Shown here: positions 1-12,279 of the stretch, in pieces
Position numbering within the stretch: position 1 is the stretch's first letter
Layout: the number at the start of each line of letters is the position of its first letter
DNA from: Manihot esculenta
Taxonomy: Eukaryota > Streptophyta > Magnoliopsida > Malpighiales > Euphorbiaceae
Reading direction: 5' to 3'
DNA length: 64,000 nt
Assembly: GCF_001659605.2 (NCBI RefSeq)
Contig: NC_035178.2
Coordinates: 8,626,062 to 8,690,061, forward strand
Made by a program: the position numbers and the translations under genes
The notes under the pieces: generated by a model
Told to the model about the DNA's origin: nothing
Database searches by the model: none
What the model saw: only the letters and a program-made list of their open reading frames with translations

Positions 1-191
1 ATTTAATTTAACATACGATCATGATGATCGTCTGTGGTTTTTATCAAATATTTTTTTGATAAAATGTCTAAATAAGTTTAATTAATTTTTTTTAAAATAA
101 AAATTTGAATTTTACTTTTAAATACAAACTGATTTTGATGTAATAAGTTTAATTAATAATCTATTTATTTTTAAACTTTTAAATATCAATA

Positions 192-714
192 ATTATATAA
201 TATAATATCCGTCCAAAGTATACGATTAGCTATTACCATACGACGGAGCCACATGCCAAAATTCTAATAAACTGTGACGTTCGGTCATGAAAATCTTCCA
301 TAAGAGAGGAGATCCGGTCATTGTAAAGGTCAATACTCGGAACAACAGAAAACTCGCCCTTTTATGACTGGTCGAGTCTTTCTTAACATTTAAGTTACCA
401 TTAAAAGATATTATACAGCACATCTCCATTACGCCTACAAACACGAGATTTCTTATCCACTGGCTGGTACTAGTCGGATTACTAAGAAAATCACCAACTA
501 ACTCCATTTTCTCACAGTGTAAAAGAAGTATACACAGAGTTCAAGGTACACATTATTGCACACTTTTCTTAAGTTCAAGCAACTTACTTACACTCATCCT
601 TTCTGATAAATTATTAACTTGAGTGTCAGAGTGATTGCCAATATGCGCCAACCACATCACTTTCTTTCTTTTGTAGAGTGACCAATCATCTTTAGCTCAT
701 TTTCAGCCACATCA
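192..714 (+). repeat. 5' LTR of the first gypsy element
   Basis: Aligns along its length with 5393-5907: shared blocks include the 'accatacgac' start, 'cattgtaaaggtcaat', 'tactagtcggatt', 'aagaagtatacacagagttc' and the terminal 'cacatca'. A TATA-like 'tgtaaaagaag' lies near 518 (the right LTR has 'tataaaagaag'). The 5' edge is approximate because the flank is AT-rich. Confidence 0.8.
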
Positions 715-926
715 TTTAGTTACATTACTGAGATCACCCATTGAGTTTTCTTGTTCATTTGGGATAAATCCGATTAGTTTTTTGTTTATCTTTTCACTCA
801 AAGTGCTTTCCCTCTTTGTCACTTTACCCTTAAAATGGCTGAAAACTCATGAGTTGTGGCTAAATCTATTACCAACAAAGGAGTCATCGTCTCCTATACC
901 CCAGGTAGTGACAGGACACTCCTCTC

Positions 927-2400
927 ATGGTCAATGAGATAGACCTCAACAATCCAAACAATGAGCAAATTGTACAATACATTAAAAAGCTCCAAGCAAC
1001 TCTCAAGCAATATAAATCTCGGGAGAAGGCCTCATTCATGGCTCCCAGAATAAGGGAGGAAGTTTCTTTCGAGACCCCAAAGACATGCAGTCCAAAAGAA
1101 AGGCCAAACTAGAAGATGAGAAATCATCAGACGAGACCCCAAAAGATGTCAATTGGAAGTAGTACTAGAAGAAGCAAGATGAAGATTATGGTTTGGACAA
1201 CTCTTCACCCCTATCAGAGGAAATTCTTGCAAAGACTTTTCCCACAAAGTTCAAGCTGTCTAGTTTGGACAAATACGACGGGATGGTAGACCCTAGGAGT
1301 CATTTGGCTATCTTCTGAACTACGATGCAGCTCCAGGATGTCAATGAATTTGTATTGTGCTGAGTCTTCTCGTCCACTCTCACAGGTTTGGCCTAAAAAT
1401 AGTAGCAGCATTTGAGTTCAAGTTCTATCTACAATTTTACACAACTTGCTATATTATTTAAATCTAAGTTTGCTACTTGTATATCTCCTAAAAAAATCTC
1501 CTCCGACTTATGAAAAATCCGACAAGGAGAGCGCGAGTCTTTAAGGAGTTTTATCTCATGTTTCAATGTTAAAGCAATACTGATTGAAGAATTGAATCAC
1601 GAGATAGCATGTGAGGAATTAAAGAAAAGGACTCGCAACATAAAATTTATGGATTCGTTAATCAAGAATCCAATAGCCACTTATTAGCAATTAATGGATA
1701 AGGCACAAAAATACATTTGGTTGAATGATGAAGTCTAGGCGCTAAGAGAGGATAAGAAGACATGTCAAAGTAAAACCTAGAAGCCAAAAAGGCAAGGCTA
1801 CAAAAGAGATCGGAAGAGGTATCCCGTGTTTCGAGGGAAAGAAGATCGAGGTAAGTAATACACTCCTTTAAATGACTCACGCACACATGTTTTGATGTGG
1901 ATTAGAAAAAACGACAAAGAGGTCAAATGGCCCATCAAGCTTAACCCAGACAAAGTGAACATGTGGGACAGAATAAAGTATTGTCGATTTCATGAAAATC
2001 ATGGGCACACTACAGAAGAATGCAGGCAACTAAAGGACGAGATTGAAAGTCTCATTAGAGATGAAACTATAATGAGATTTGCTATAAAAGATAGAGAAGA
2101 AAAAGGGTCAGAGCCTGAGGTAAGATCACTGGTCAATCTTGATGAAAATGAATCTGTAGGGGTTATTCACATAATTGCAGGGGATCAAGTAGCGATAAGG
2201 AAACCAAGGTTTTGTAGAAATAAAATGTCATTAATATTCAATTCCTAAGTCAAAATCTGAATCTTTAACATAGAAGATCCAATCCTTAAAATAGTTTGAC
2301 ATAACAAGAAGGGATGCCGAGTCTAGTGAGTTAGGCGAAAACCAGAAGGGACTATATAAGGTCTCCAAGGTTATTCGTCCGAATGATTATAAGTTGGTCA
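927..2400 (+). pseudogene. gag remnant joined to an integrase tail
   Basis: Broken gag frames run through this stretch. The clearest piece is 1892-2248 (118 codons), with a knuckle-like CxxH...H...C cluster (YCRFHENHGHTTEEC) followed by an LK-rich helix, the pattern of Tat-lineage gag proteins. After the stop at about 2248 the sequence moves, near 2300-2400, into codons resembling the GPY/F-like end of a gypsy integrase (G-L-Y-K-V-S-K-V-I-R-P). Everything normally between (protease, RT, RNase H, most of integrase; about 4 kb) is absent. Several stops interrupt the earlier part (1113, 1400 region). It is non-functional; the large deletion is inferred from homology I recognised by eye. Confidence 0.65.
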
Positions 2401-2519
2401 AGTTAGATGGCTATGTCATTTTTTATTCTTGGAGTATTGTGTAATTCATGGAAATATTATCAATAAAATTATGATGTATTTTTCAATTCTTTTAGTATTT
2501 AAATTAGAATTATCAGAAA

Positions 2520-2880
2520 CGATAGATTCATGAAAGCGTTGGGCTAAATAAAATGCCATAAGGCGGGTAATCGCCAGGCAAGCCACAAGGCGAGTGACTG
2601 CCAAGTGAATCTTTAGGTATTAGCCCCAAAAGACAAGGGTTAAGACAATTTCTATCAAAAAACGCCACAAGACGAGTGACCATTAAGCGAGTTTTCGAGT
2701 GTTAATCCTAAAATATAAGAATTAAGGCAATTTATGTCAAAGAACACTACAAGGAGAGCAATCGTCATACATATGACCGAGTTTCAAACCTATTAATAAA
2801 GTTTAAGGCATTTTTTGTCTAAACCTCGAGGTGGATAACTGACAAGCAAAGGTTCGGGTGTTAGCTTAAATCATTAAATA
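2520..2880 (+). repeat. Degenerate tandem-like units in the element's 3' untranslated region
   Basis: Units built on 'gccacaaggcgagtgactgcc' recur in degraded form at about 2552, 2580, 2666, 2745 and 2825, each followed by a 'gtgttagccc...aattaaggcaatttatgtc'-like segment. Spacing is irregular (about 28 to 100 bp). Tat-lineage elements are known for hypervariable, tandemly repeated 3' UTRs, which fits this position. Confidence 0.55.
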
Positions 2881-2991
2881 TTTTAAGTTAATTTTACGCC
2901 GTTATTTTTATGTTGTTGGTATCGATCCTTATACTTGATAAAAATAAAGACGAGATGAACAAAATATTTTCTCATTAATGGAGGGAAAAGA

Positions 2992-5141
2992 TTATAAAGC
3001 AGGAGGGTCTTCTTTGCTAACCCCCTCTTGAGCTCCTATTATATTTTCTACTATAATGACATCTTCAATTAAAGTCGAATCGAAAGAATGGTTGCTATTT
3101 TGCCTCTCCTCTACTTGTTCCTCTTCTTCCTCCTCCTTTGGGAAAATGTCATCGATCCAAGAGAAGTTTTTTGAAGGATAACGCTTGATTAGCTCCTTCT
3201 TGACAGAATCTTGGCCTTCCAAAAATATTTTCCCACCCCGAGCCACTGTCTATTGAAGCTCAGCTTCCAGTTCAGCCACCCTATCTATGATGGCTTGGTT
3301 CTTTTGAGCATGAGACTACTGCTCCTGGACTTGCCGTTGAAGGATAGCCACTTGATCCTTGGCGGTTTTAGTTCGATTCTCAAGGGCGAGCTTTGAAGTG
3401 TTGGTTTCATCTAGGTCTGCCTGGAGTTTATCTACAGACTTGAGGGTCTCGTTCATTGTGTTCTCTACCTCGGTGATTCGAGCCTTCAGCCTTAAGTATT
3501 CCTCTCGAAGGAGGTTTTTGTCTGTTTCCTGACTACTGAACTCTCTCCTCAAAGCTTTGTTCCGCTCCTTGGCTAAGTATGTGCATAGGATGCTTTCCAT
3601 GGCAGAGTGAATGATGTTGTCATATAGTTCGTCTATCTCAACAGCACCCAGACGATGGCGGTCATTGGGTCTCAAGGAATTCTTGGCTATAAGGATTAAC
3701 AACTGGGGTTTCTCAAGAAGCGAGTCCACCTAGGTCAGCGCCATTGCCAAGTGTTGAATGCCTTGTGGCCACAGGGCTCCAGTTCTAGCCTCCTCGTATT
3801 GTGCACTGAATTGATGGGGCGATACTAGAGGAACATCCCTGGAGGAAGACTCGAGTTGGATGATAAATGGCTCAATTGTAGTTGAGGGTGGAGGAGGAGG
3901 AGGAGGCAAAATGATAATCTCTTCTGCCCATCATGCCCGTTTTGGAGGAGGGCCCACAGTACTAGTAGTGGACTTTCTTTTTCGGGCAGCACGAGCTACC
4001 TTTGCAAACTTGCTCTTTCCTTTACCCGCCATATCTGCATAAAACAGAGAGTGAGCAAGTAAAATAATGTAAAGGTAAAAATGGTTAAAAAGTAAAATAC
4101 CTTACTCTGAGGAAGACAATAAAATCATCCTTGGTTTCTGATAACCGGTTGGCCGAGGCAACTGGGCTCGTTCTATTTGGAAGTGGCTTTGCCAGGATAA
4201 GGTGGCGTTCCTCACGGCCACGTTAATGTCCATTCTGTGGACCGAGGCCATTTTCTAGAGGAAGTCTAGAGCCTTTTCCTCGTCTCTCTACAGTTGAACT
4301 CCACTATTTGGAAGTGGCTTTGCCAGGATAAGGTGGCGTTCCTCACGGCCACGTTAATGTCCATTCTGTGGACCGAGGCCATTTTCTAGAGGAAGTCTAG
4401 AGCCTTTTCCTCGTCTCTCTATAGTTGAACTCCACCCTTTTTGAGCTCCACATAAATGTTCCAATCAGTCTGGAGTTGTCTAAAGCCCCCGAACACTCGG
4501 TGGTAGACAATGAAAGACTTATTTTTTCAATGTTTCAAGGAAGAGAGGATATGGTCAAAGAGAGTCTGACTTTTTTTCGCTGAAGAACCAAAACTCCTTA
4601 TTCCTCCGGATTCCTAGCTAGTATAGCTGGGAGAAGAGAGCAACTCTCAGATTGTTATTATTATTGAAGCACACAAATCGAAAGGCCACGGGAATCCTCC
4701 AACTGTTTGAATGAAGTTGGGCGACTACAGTTTATGGATTTTGAGGATTTCAATGAAAAATGGGTCAATCGAAAAATGAAGACCCACCTTCAACTATTCC
4801 TCGTATACCATGATGGTATCTTGAGCAGTGATCTGGTCATTTACGTGAACATTTAGATTAGGAGCGGAAATCATGAAGATCTCTTTGGAGATCTTGTAAT
4901 GGTCATGAAGACTATCTACGTCCATCTCAGTTAGCACAAATGGGATGTCATTCACCTGAAGGATATCATTATCATGGGCTGACCTCAATGGAACTACAGG
5001 AGCCAGAGCACGAATGGGGCCGCTGGAGGAAGAGCTGGGGGTTGAACTACAATGAGAAAAAGAACAAGAAGACAAAGAGGACCTGTTCATTTCTAAAGTA
5101 TGAAAAAAGACAAAAGTAGGAGTTACTTTCAGAAAATGCAA
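2992..5141 (-). pseudogene. Antisense ORF of the gypsy element (Transposase_28-like with coiled coil)
   Basis: Reading the minus strand from 5141, a start with a low-complexity Ser-rich leader runs into a segment resembling the N-terminal domain of Pfam 'putative gypsy type transposon' proteins: a Y-x-I-S-K-E-I-F motif, then V-Y-E-E, and after one in-frame stop (about 4799) L-K-V-G-L-H-F, D-P-F-F-I-E-I-L. A second stop follows at about 4733. Further downstream, frames at 3729-3316 (137 codons) and 3246-2992 encode a heptad-rich, charged coiled coil (repeated E, K, L, Q), the usual C-terminal part. Stops and a 131-bp tandem duplication (4173-4434) break it. Its role is unknown; related antisense ORFs are described in Tat-lineage elements. 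Homology is by eye; a profile search would settle it. Confidence 0.6.
4173..4434. repeat. 131-bp tandem duplication
   Basis: The segment starting 'ctatttggaagtggctttgc' at 4173 is repeated immediately at 4304, with 131 bp per copy and essentially one visible difference (acag versus atag near the end). It is far more alike than the two LTRs of the same element, so it arose after the element had aged, or was homogenised. Confidence 0.9.
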
Positions 5142-5392
5142 GAGCCTAAGGCCGAGAGTACTAATCTTTTCAGAGCAGAAGTGGTGATCGTAGGCGAAAG
5201 GGAGATTTTATATTGTTGTTTCGACAGCTGATCTAAATGTGGCTTGAGAAGTAAGGCAAAGCAGTATTGATGACTAGTACAGGCGAAAAGAAGTGGATAT
5301 GGAGAATCAATTTGTGCATGTCACATGTCCAACACCATGAGAACAGCTATAATTTTTGAATCTGAAGAGTCGAAGTCTGATGGGAGGACTTC

Positions 5393-5907
5393 TGATATGA
5401 CACAATATTCCCCCAAAATATGCCATTAGCTGTCACCATACGACAGAGTCACGTGGCAAGACCTTAATAAACCATGACATTCGCACGGAAGTCTCACCCA
5501 CGAGAGAGGAGAACTTGTCATTGTAAAGGTCAATGCTCAAAACGACTGAAGACTAGTCCTCTTATTACTGGTCGAGCATTTCTTGTCACCTAAGTTATCG
5601 TTAAAAGAGATTATACAACATATCCCCATTACGTCTACAAATGTGAGGTTTTTTATCCACTAGCCGATACTAGTCGGATTTCTAGAAAAATCACCAACTA
5701 ACTCCATCTTTTTTAGTATAAAAGAAGTATACACAGAGTTCAAGATACGCATTCTTATATACTTTTCTTAAGTTCAAACAACTTATTTACACTCGCTCTT
5801 TCTGATAATTACTGACTTAAACGTCAAAGTGGTTGCCCATATACATCAACTACCTCACATTTTTTCTTTTGCAGAGTAATCAATTCAGCTCCTTTTCTAC
5901 CACATCA
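5393..5907 (+). repeat. 3' LTR of the first gypsy element
   Basis: Begins TGATATG after a purine-rich tract and ends CACATCA, matching 192-714. It contains a TATA-like 'tataaaagaag' near 5720. Confidence 0.8.
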
Positions 5908-8203
5908 AAAAATAAAATCAATTTTAAAAAAAATAAACACAGCAAAATAATTTTTAATATTTAAAATTTGCATAAAATAGATCACTATTAAAAAAATTAA
6001 AAATGTAATTATTTAAATTTGGTTAATCTTATCTTTGTCTCTAACTTTGAATATATACTCAAATTTATATTTACTTTTAAAACATGTTTAATATCTAAAA
6101 TATACTAGTTCATTGATTGATGAATAGTAACAAGCCAAACAACAAGATTAATTAAGGCTCAAAGAAAATAAAGACAATTTTCTAAAGGAATTCTAGCATC
6201 CAAGCCCAAAAACTTGACTTAGTAACAGATCCAAAAATAATATATGGAGCGCTACTTATGTTTTAAAACCACTGGCAGTCGAAGGAGAAGGAGACCATTT
6301 AAAGAGAAAGAGAATTTCAGAACATAGTCAGGAAGATAAACTTGTAAAAACACCGACTAGAGACCCATAAAGAACCTCCAACCACCAAAAGCTTCAAATA
6401 CTATAAGGAACAAGAATAAGAACTAGATCTAACCATTACTGAGGTCACACCATCAAAGAGAAACGAGGGTTCAACATCAGAATCGAGACAAGGCTGCATC
6501 CAGAGTCAAGGAAGGCAACATGCAATCCAAAAATAGCAAGAGAAGTAACCAAAACAGTGAACTAACTAAGCAAATCTAACCTTAGTGGGAAAGGAGCCGA
6601 CAAAAAGAAATGAAGAGTCCTTTCTTAAGATTAGAGCGACTACTTCACTTAGGATAATGGGGAGCGATATGTAATCCAAATAAAAAAGTAGGGCTACCGC
6701 CTTGCTCCACCCCTGAAAGAAAAAAATTATAAGAGCACCATAATTGAGCAACTCCAACATGAAAAAGGCAACAAAAAAAAAAACAAAAAAGAAAAACAAA
6801 AACAAAAATTGACAACCCAACAGAAACTCTCAACTAAGTCTCATTGCCAACAACATCAAAACAAGAAAGTATTTACACTCCACTCAATAATGGGAGAAAA
6901 AACCCAAATCGGGAAGAGGGAGGCTCCTAGACCGGAAGGGTAAAAAAGCTTTTAAAAGGCATAAGCACTAATAAACCCGAAAAAAGGACTAAATTAAAGA
7001 GAGAAAAAAAAAACTCTCTGGCTAATGGAGAAATGAAGCTTTTTGAAAACATGTTAAACTTTAATTTAAGTGTTATTAAAATCTATATTACCTACTATAT
7101 TGACATAAATTTTCTTTTATTATTTATATTTTAATTATTTAAAAAATAATTTTCATTTTTTAAGTAATATTAAATTTTTGTAATTACTTTTTGTAATCAT
7201 TTTGGCTCTACATTTCAAAAAAAAATTAAAAAAATATATATTTTTTATTTTTTTAGTGTTTAGAAATCTCAAAAAATTTAATTAATGAAAATTTTTTTTA
7301 ATTAAATAAAAAAATAATTTATTCTTTTAAAAAAAATCATTTTTTACATGTTGAGACTCTTATAAAGCTTTATATATAAATTTATTAATAAATTTTATTT
7401 TTTAAATTAAAATTAAATAATAAAAAATAAGTTATTTCATTAAAAAAATATTTTTTTAAATATAAATTATTTTCATAAATAAAATAACTAAACGTATGAT
7501 TTTATAAAATTTAAAAATATTTTAATTAAGTTATTTTGAATTATAAATGAGATAATGAATTTTTAAAATATAAGGTTATGATAGTAATTTTTATTTATAT
7601 TATTAAAAAATTGGCTAAAACCTACCGTGCACGTGTAATCACATGGACCCTACCCATCTAAAGCATACGGATATAATTTATCTATTCTTTTTTTGTTTTA
7701 TTTTGTTCCTTTCAATGAAGCAATTTGCCGACATCATCATCGAGCGAAGGTTATTTTCTATAGTTACTTAGTTTTATATAAATAAATTTATTTAATTTAG
7801 AATAAATTTACTTAAATAAAAAATAAATGTGATTTAATATAATCTAGAATTGATCTCTTGATTTTGTAATATGATAATTTATAAATTAAATAAATTACAA
7901 AAATATTTTCAATTTAAAAGAGAAAAGTAAAGTTTTATTTTGGAAAAAATTGTGATATTTTTTTAAAAAAAATCAAATTGATAAGCACGGCCATGGCCGG
8001 ACAAAGGTCGAGTGTTTGGATATTTGATGCAATTAGGGGTTTTCATAGAAACGTGGCTTCTTTTGGTTTAGCTTTCATGGCCCAATCAGGCACAGCCACT
8101 CGTCATTCAAATGTTTAATGCAAAGTGTAGTGCCCTGCCCTCCACACTACACTTTATATTTTTTATTTAATTAATTATTTATGCAAACAAATTTAGACTT
8201 ATC
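5908..8203. other. Intergenic, AT-rich, with an unidentified moderate-GC stretch
   Basis: No supported gene. The part from about 6120 to 7010 is less AT-rich and might be the remnant of a transposable element or transcript on the minus strand, but I recognised no protein domain. The frames at 6566-6833 are Phe-rich products of a poly-A-like run. 7020-7980 is very AT-rich. A short low-copy island lies at 7980-8160 with an 11-bp hairpin at 8122-8155. Confidence 0.6.
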
Positions 8204-8701
8204 GAGCGCATAAATCGGTTTGAATTGAAAAACTGAATCGAGCCGATTAATTTTGGTTTAATGGTTCGGTTAATTAAAAGGTTCGGTTCAGTTCGGTTAG
8301 TATTTTTCAATTTATTCGATTTTCAGTTCGATTCGATTTAAACGTGTTAAATAATTGAAAAACTGAAAAACCGATTTTATATATAGAAATACTAATTTTA
8401 TATATTTTTAAATTTTATATGAATTTTTATGGATTTTTTAAATATTATTATTATGTATTCAAACAATATGTATTGATAAATTTATGTGAAATATTTATTA
8501 AATTATTCTACTGAAATTAAAAGTAAAAAATTAAAAAAATTACAGATTTTTATTTAAATCAAATCGATTTTTATCAGTTCGATTCGGTTTGATTATATTT
8601 TTATAATCAATTTTTTTAATTTTTAATATTTTTATACTTCAGTGTTCGGTTTTTTCGATTTGATTTAATTCGAAATCAAACCGACCGATTGCAGAGCCCT
8701 A
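8204..8701. mobile_element. MITE-like element rich in CGGTT motifs
   Basis: The left end (about 8204, gagcgcataaatcggtttg) and the reverse complement of the right end (agggctctgcaatcggtcgg) match imperfectly, giving terminal inverted repeats around a non-coding AT-rich core. Repeated 'ggttcggtt' and 'attcgattt' motifs on both arms make the unit foldback-like. Such units are common in dicot genomes. No target duplication was resolved. Confidence 0.5.
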
Positions 8702-11700
8702 CTCATCACGTAAAATCTAAATTCAAAACTAAATTTTTTTTTTTAATTTAAATTTATCTCAAATATAAGATATCCAAATCCACCACAGAAGTGGAAAGTC
8801 ATATCATGGTTATCGCATTATCTAATACAGTTCCTATCACTGTCTGACCTTATGCAGTTTTGATAATTTTTTAAATAATAATTTCTTAATTTCTTATATT
8901 TTATGTAATCCGATTCTACATAAATTTTTTTATTTTTTATTATATTAAAATATCTTTTTAATATATATATAAATAAAGTAAATAAAAATTATGAGATTTA
9001 TAAAGTAATAAATTTATTATTTATAATTTTAAGTGTTTATTTTATTTTCTAACCAAAGTTAGACATTGTTTAAAAATAATTTTTATCAAAGTGAGATATT
9101 TATTTTAAAATTTTATAAAATAATAATACCCTTTGCTATGACAGCTGAGGAAAAGGTGAGTATCTGGGGAGTGGATATACCGTTTGCCGACACCTTCAAT
9201 TCCACTGCTATTATGTGGACGCCACTCCACCGTCCATATTGAATCGGACCCACCAGCTCAATCAATCCACTTCCTGTCAGTTCAATTAAATTAGGTTGTG
9301 TTGGGTTATGTTTTTTTTTAAAAAAAAAAATTAGATAAAAAATTTAAATATTTATTAATTTTTATATTTATATCTTAATTTTAAAATTTTAAATAATAAA
9401 AATAATACTTTCATATTTATCTTAATTTTAACTATATACTTTAATCAATTTTAATTAAAAAATTTTTAATTCACATTTTTAATTCACTCTAAAATTATTT
9501 TTTAAAATATCTATTAAATAAAAAAAACAAAACATTTACATTAATTCATATTTATATTTAAATTATTATCTAAAATTTTTTTTATCACCTCTTAATTATA
9601 ATAAAGAGAAATAAATTAAATATAAAAATTATTAAAAAATTACAATATAATTTTTAAAATTTTATTTAAATAATAAAATAATCTTTAAAATACATATTTT
9701 TACTTTAACAATATTCTTTTTTATTAATCTCATTATTTATTTTTCATTATCATTTATATATATATATATATAAATATAAATGATAATGAAAAATAAAAAT
9801 ATAAAATATAAAATATTTTATTTTATTTAATATTCTTAATATAAAATATAATTTTTAATCAAATTAACTAATAAATTAATATACATTATAAATATAATCG
9901 CTATATAAATAAATAAATAAAAAATTAAATATCTCAAATAATTTAGAAGAGATATAGTTAATATTTAAATTTTAATAAAAATAATAAAAAGATGACTTTA
10001 CATAATAAAATACGTATATTAATATTATTAATATAAAATATAATTTTTTATATTCTAAAAATATATAGATAATTTATAATAGTGAGTATAAACCTTCAAT
10101 AAAATATTTTAATATGTAATATTTATATACTATACTTCATATGGTGAAAATTTATTTATAATAAATATTTATTTAATATTATATATAATAAATACAAAGT
10201 AAATTTACTTTTAATATAAAATTTAAATTAAAAAATTATATGTTTATTAATATAACAAGAGATTATATTATAATTTATTATTAATTTTTTTTAAATTTAA
10301 TTTAATCTTTAAATTATAATTATGATCGATCGACAAAGATTTAATTTTATTATATAAATATTTAAAATTTTAGATATAAATATAAATTAATGGTTTGAAT
10401 TTTTTTATTCAATAAATCTTTTAAAAAATAATTTTATATACTATAATTTTTTTATTAAAATTAGTTGAGACAAACGCCTAAAATTAAGAAATATAAAAAA
10501 ATTAATTTTATTATCTAAAATTTTATTGCTGGAAAAAATTTGTTTTCTAATAATTATTAAATTTATATAGTATTAAATAATTTATTATTTAAAATTTTAA
10601 TTTTAAAAATATTTAAAATATTATTACAATTTTTAAAAATTTATTAATTAATCTTTTTTTATTTTAACTATTTGAAAAAAAATTTTAAAATACTCTTAAT
10701 TAGAAAGATTAATAAATTTATATTTTTATAAATTCAAAAAATTAATTAATTAATTATTTTATGTTATAAATATTAAATAATAAAATATTTAAAATTAATG
10801 AATAATTGATTAATGGATTTTTTAATACTTCATTGGCGTTTTTAATGTGCTTTCAAAATTAAATAATTAACTAATAAATTTTTTTATATTACAAAAATTA
10901 AATAATAAATTATTTTTTATTTTTTATCTTTTATTTAATAAAATAAAAATGTATAGTTTGTTAATATTCTTACTTATTAGAAAATGATTTTTAAGTAAAA
11001 GAACTCAAAACTGAAAATTGTAAATATTTATTAAAATATTTTTTAAAATATTAAAAATATATCAACCAATTATTTTATTAATTTTAATTGTTGAATATTT
11101 TGCTATTGAGTACATATTATAAAGAAAAACTCAATAATTATTTTTTAATTTTTTAAAAATATTTACTAATTAAACTTTTGTATAATATTATTTTAAAATT
11201 TTTTTATAATATTTAAGCGTTAAAATATTTTAATATATTTTTTAAAATCAATATATTAATTAATGAATTTGCATTTAATTTAAATAAATAATAAAAATAA
11301 AAATTGCTTTTAATTTAAAAAAAATAAAAATCCTATAGTGTTATAAAAATATCATTAGTTAATTAATTTTTTTATCAATAAATATTTAGAGAGGGAGATG
11401 AAAATCAAATTCTCATTACCAGTAAGTTTTCAGATATACTTTATTAACCTATTTAATAATATAACAAATATTTATTATCAATAAAATATTTTCATTTGAT
11501 TTGTTCTACTTAATGTCCTAAACAATAAAAAATATGCAAAATATTTTTTTTAAAAATGTTTACATAAATAATAATTTATTTTCTATAATGCAATTTAAAG
11601 AATAAAAAATATTATAAAGTTATATAGTAATTTATAAAAAAAATTGTCAAAAAACAGAAACTGAATTATTTTTTAAGAAACAATATTATTTTTTCAAAAA

Positions 11701-12170
11701 AATTAATATCTCATTTGTTAATAATATATTTTTTATTAATTATTTTTTTTAGTGTATCAAATATTAAAAATATAAAAATAAATTTATAAATAAAATCAAT
11801 GGATACTAAAATCCACTTTTATTTATTTTTTAAAAGAAATAATTAATTATCTTCCCACATTTTCGGTTAGAAACTGAAAACTTCTTCAGAAGTGGATAAT
11901 GATCCGTCAACTCCACAAGTCCTAAGACCTGGGCCAAATCGCCCATGTCGTTTTGTCCTTTTATTTGATCTTTCTTTTTTCTTTCTTTTTTCAGCCAAAA
12001 AAAAAATATTTCGAGAATAAATTGTTAAGATTTTTTTCCCGAAGAAATTGAAAAATAAAAAATAAAGGTAAGAGATTTTTTTTTTTTCCCTTTTAAAATT
12101 TGATAGAAAATTCAACCATAAGTAGAAAATTGAAATAGATATGCTTTGGGAAGAACCAGGCTTCCATCGC
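8702..12170. other. Long AT-rich intergenic stretch
   Basis: No coding region found. It is composed largely of A/T runs with recurrent degraded motifs such as 'attaactaataaattttttt' and 'aaatattaaataataaa'. A low-copy island of higher GC sits at 9140-9290. Confidence 0.7.
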
Positions 12171-12180
12171 TTATAAATAG
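12171..12180 (+). promoter_or_regulatory. TATA box of the first ASR gene
   Basis: ttataaatag, 109 bp upstream of the ATG. An identical decamer precedes the second ASR gene. Confidence 0.75.
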
Positions 12181-12279
12181 CCTCCACACCTGCAATGTCT
12201 CTCTCTCACAACACACCATACCACAACCCAAATCCTTCTATTTGTCTCTTTTCTTGTGCTTATTGCTTGAATCACCACC

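Larger units (their letters stand above)
192..5907 (+). mobile_element. Decayed Tat-lineage Ty3/gypsy LTR retrotransposon, pol deleted
   Basis: Two diverged direct repeats of about 520 bp (192-714 and 5393-5907) bound an interior with a gag remnant, a few codons resembling an integrase C-terminus, a repetitive 3' untranslated stretch and a long antisense coding remnant. The gag zinc-knuckle style, the integrase tail and the antisense ORF between integrase and the 3' LTR are known traits of the Tat/Retand/Ogre lineage. Protease, reverse transcriptase and RNase H are missing, so the copy could not move without help. A purine-rich tract (gggagga, about 5382-5388) lies just upstream of the 3' LTR as expected for a PPT. 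I could not identify a clear primer-binding site or target duplication. LTR divergence is visible by eye, suggesting an old insertion. Confidence 0.8.

Noticed and set aside
6566..6833. Minus-strand frames with Phe/Val-rich hydrophobic sequence
   Set aside because: They translate an A-rich run; hydrophobicity is a product of low-complexity sequence and there is no domain.
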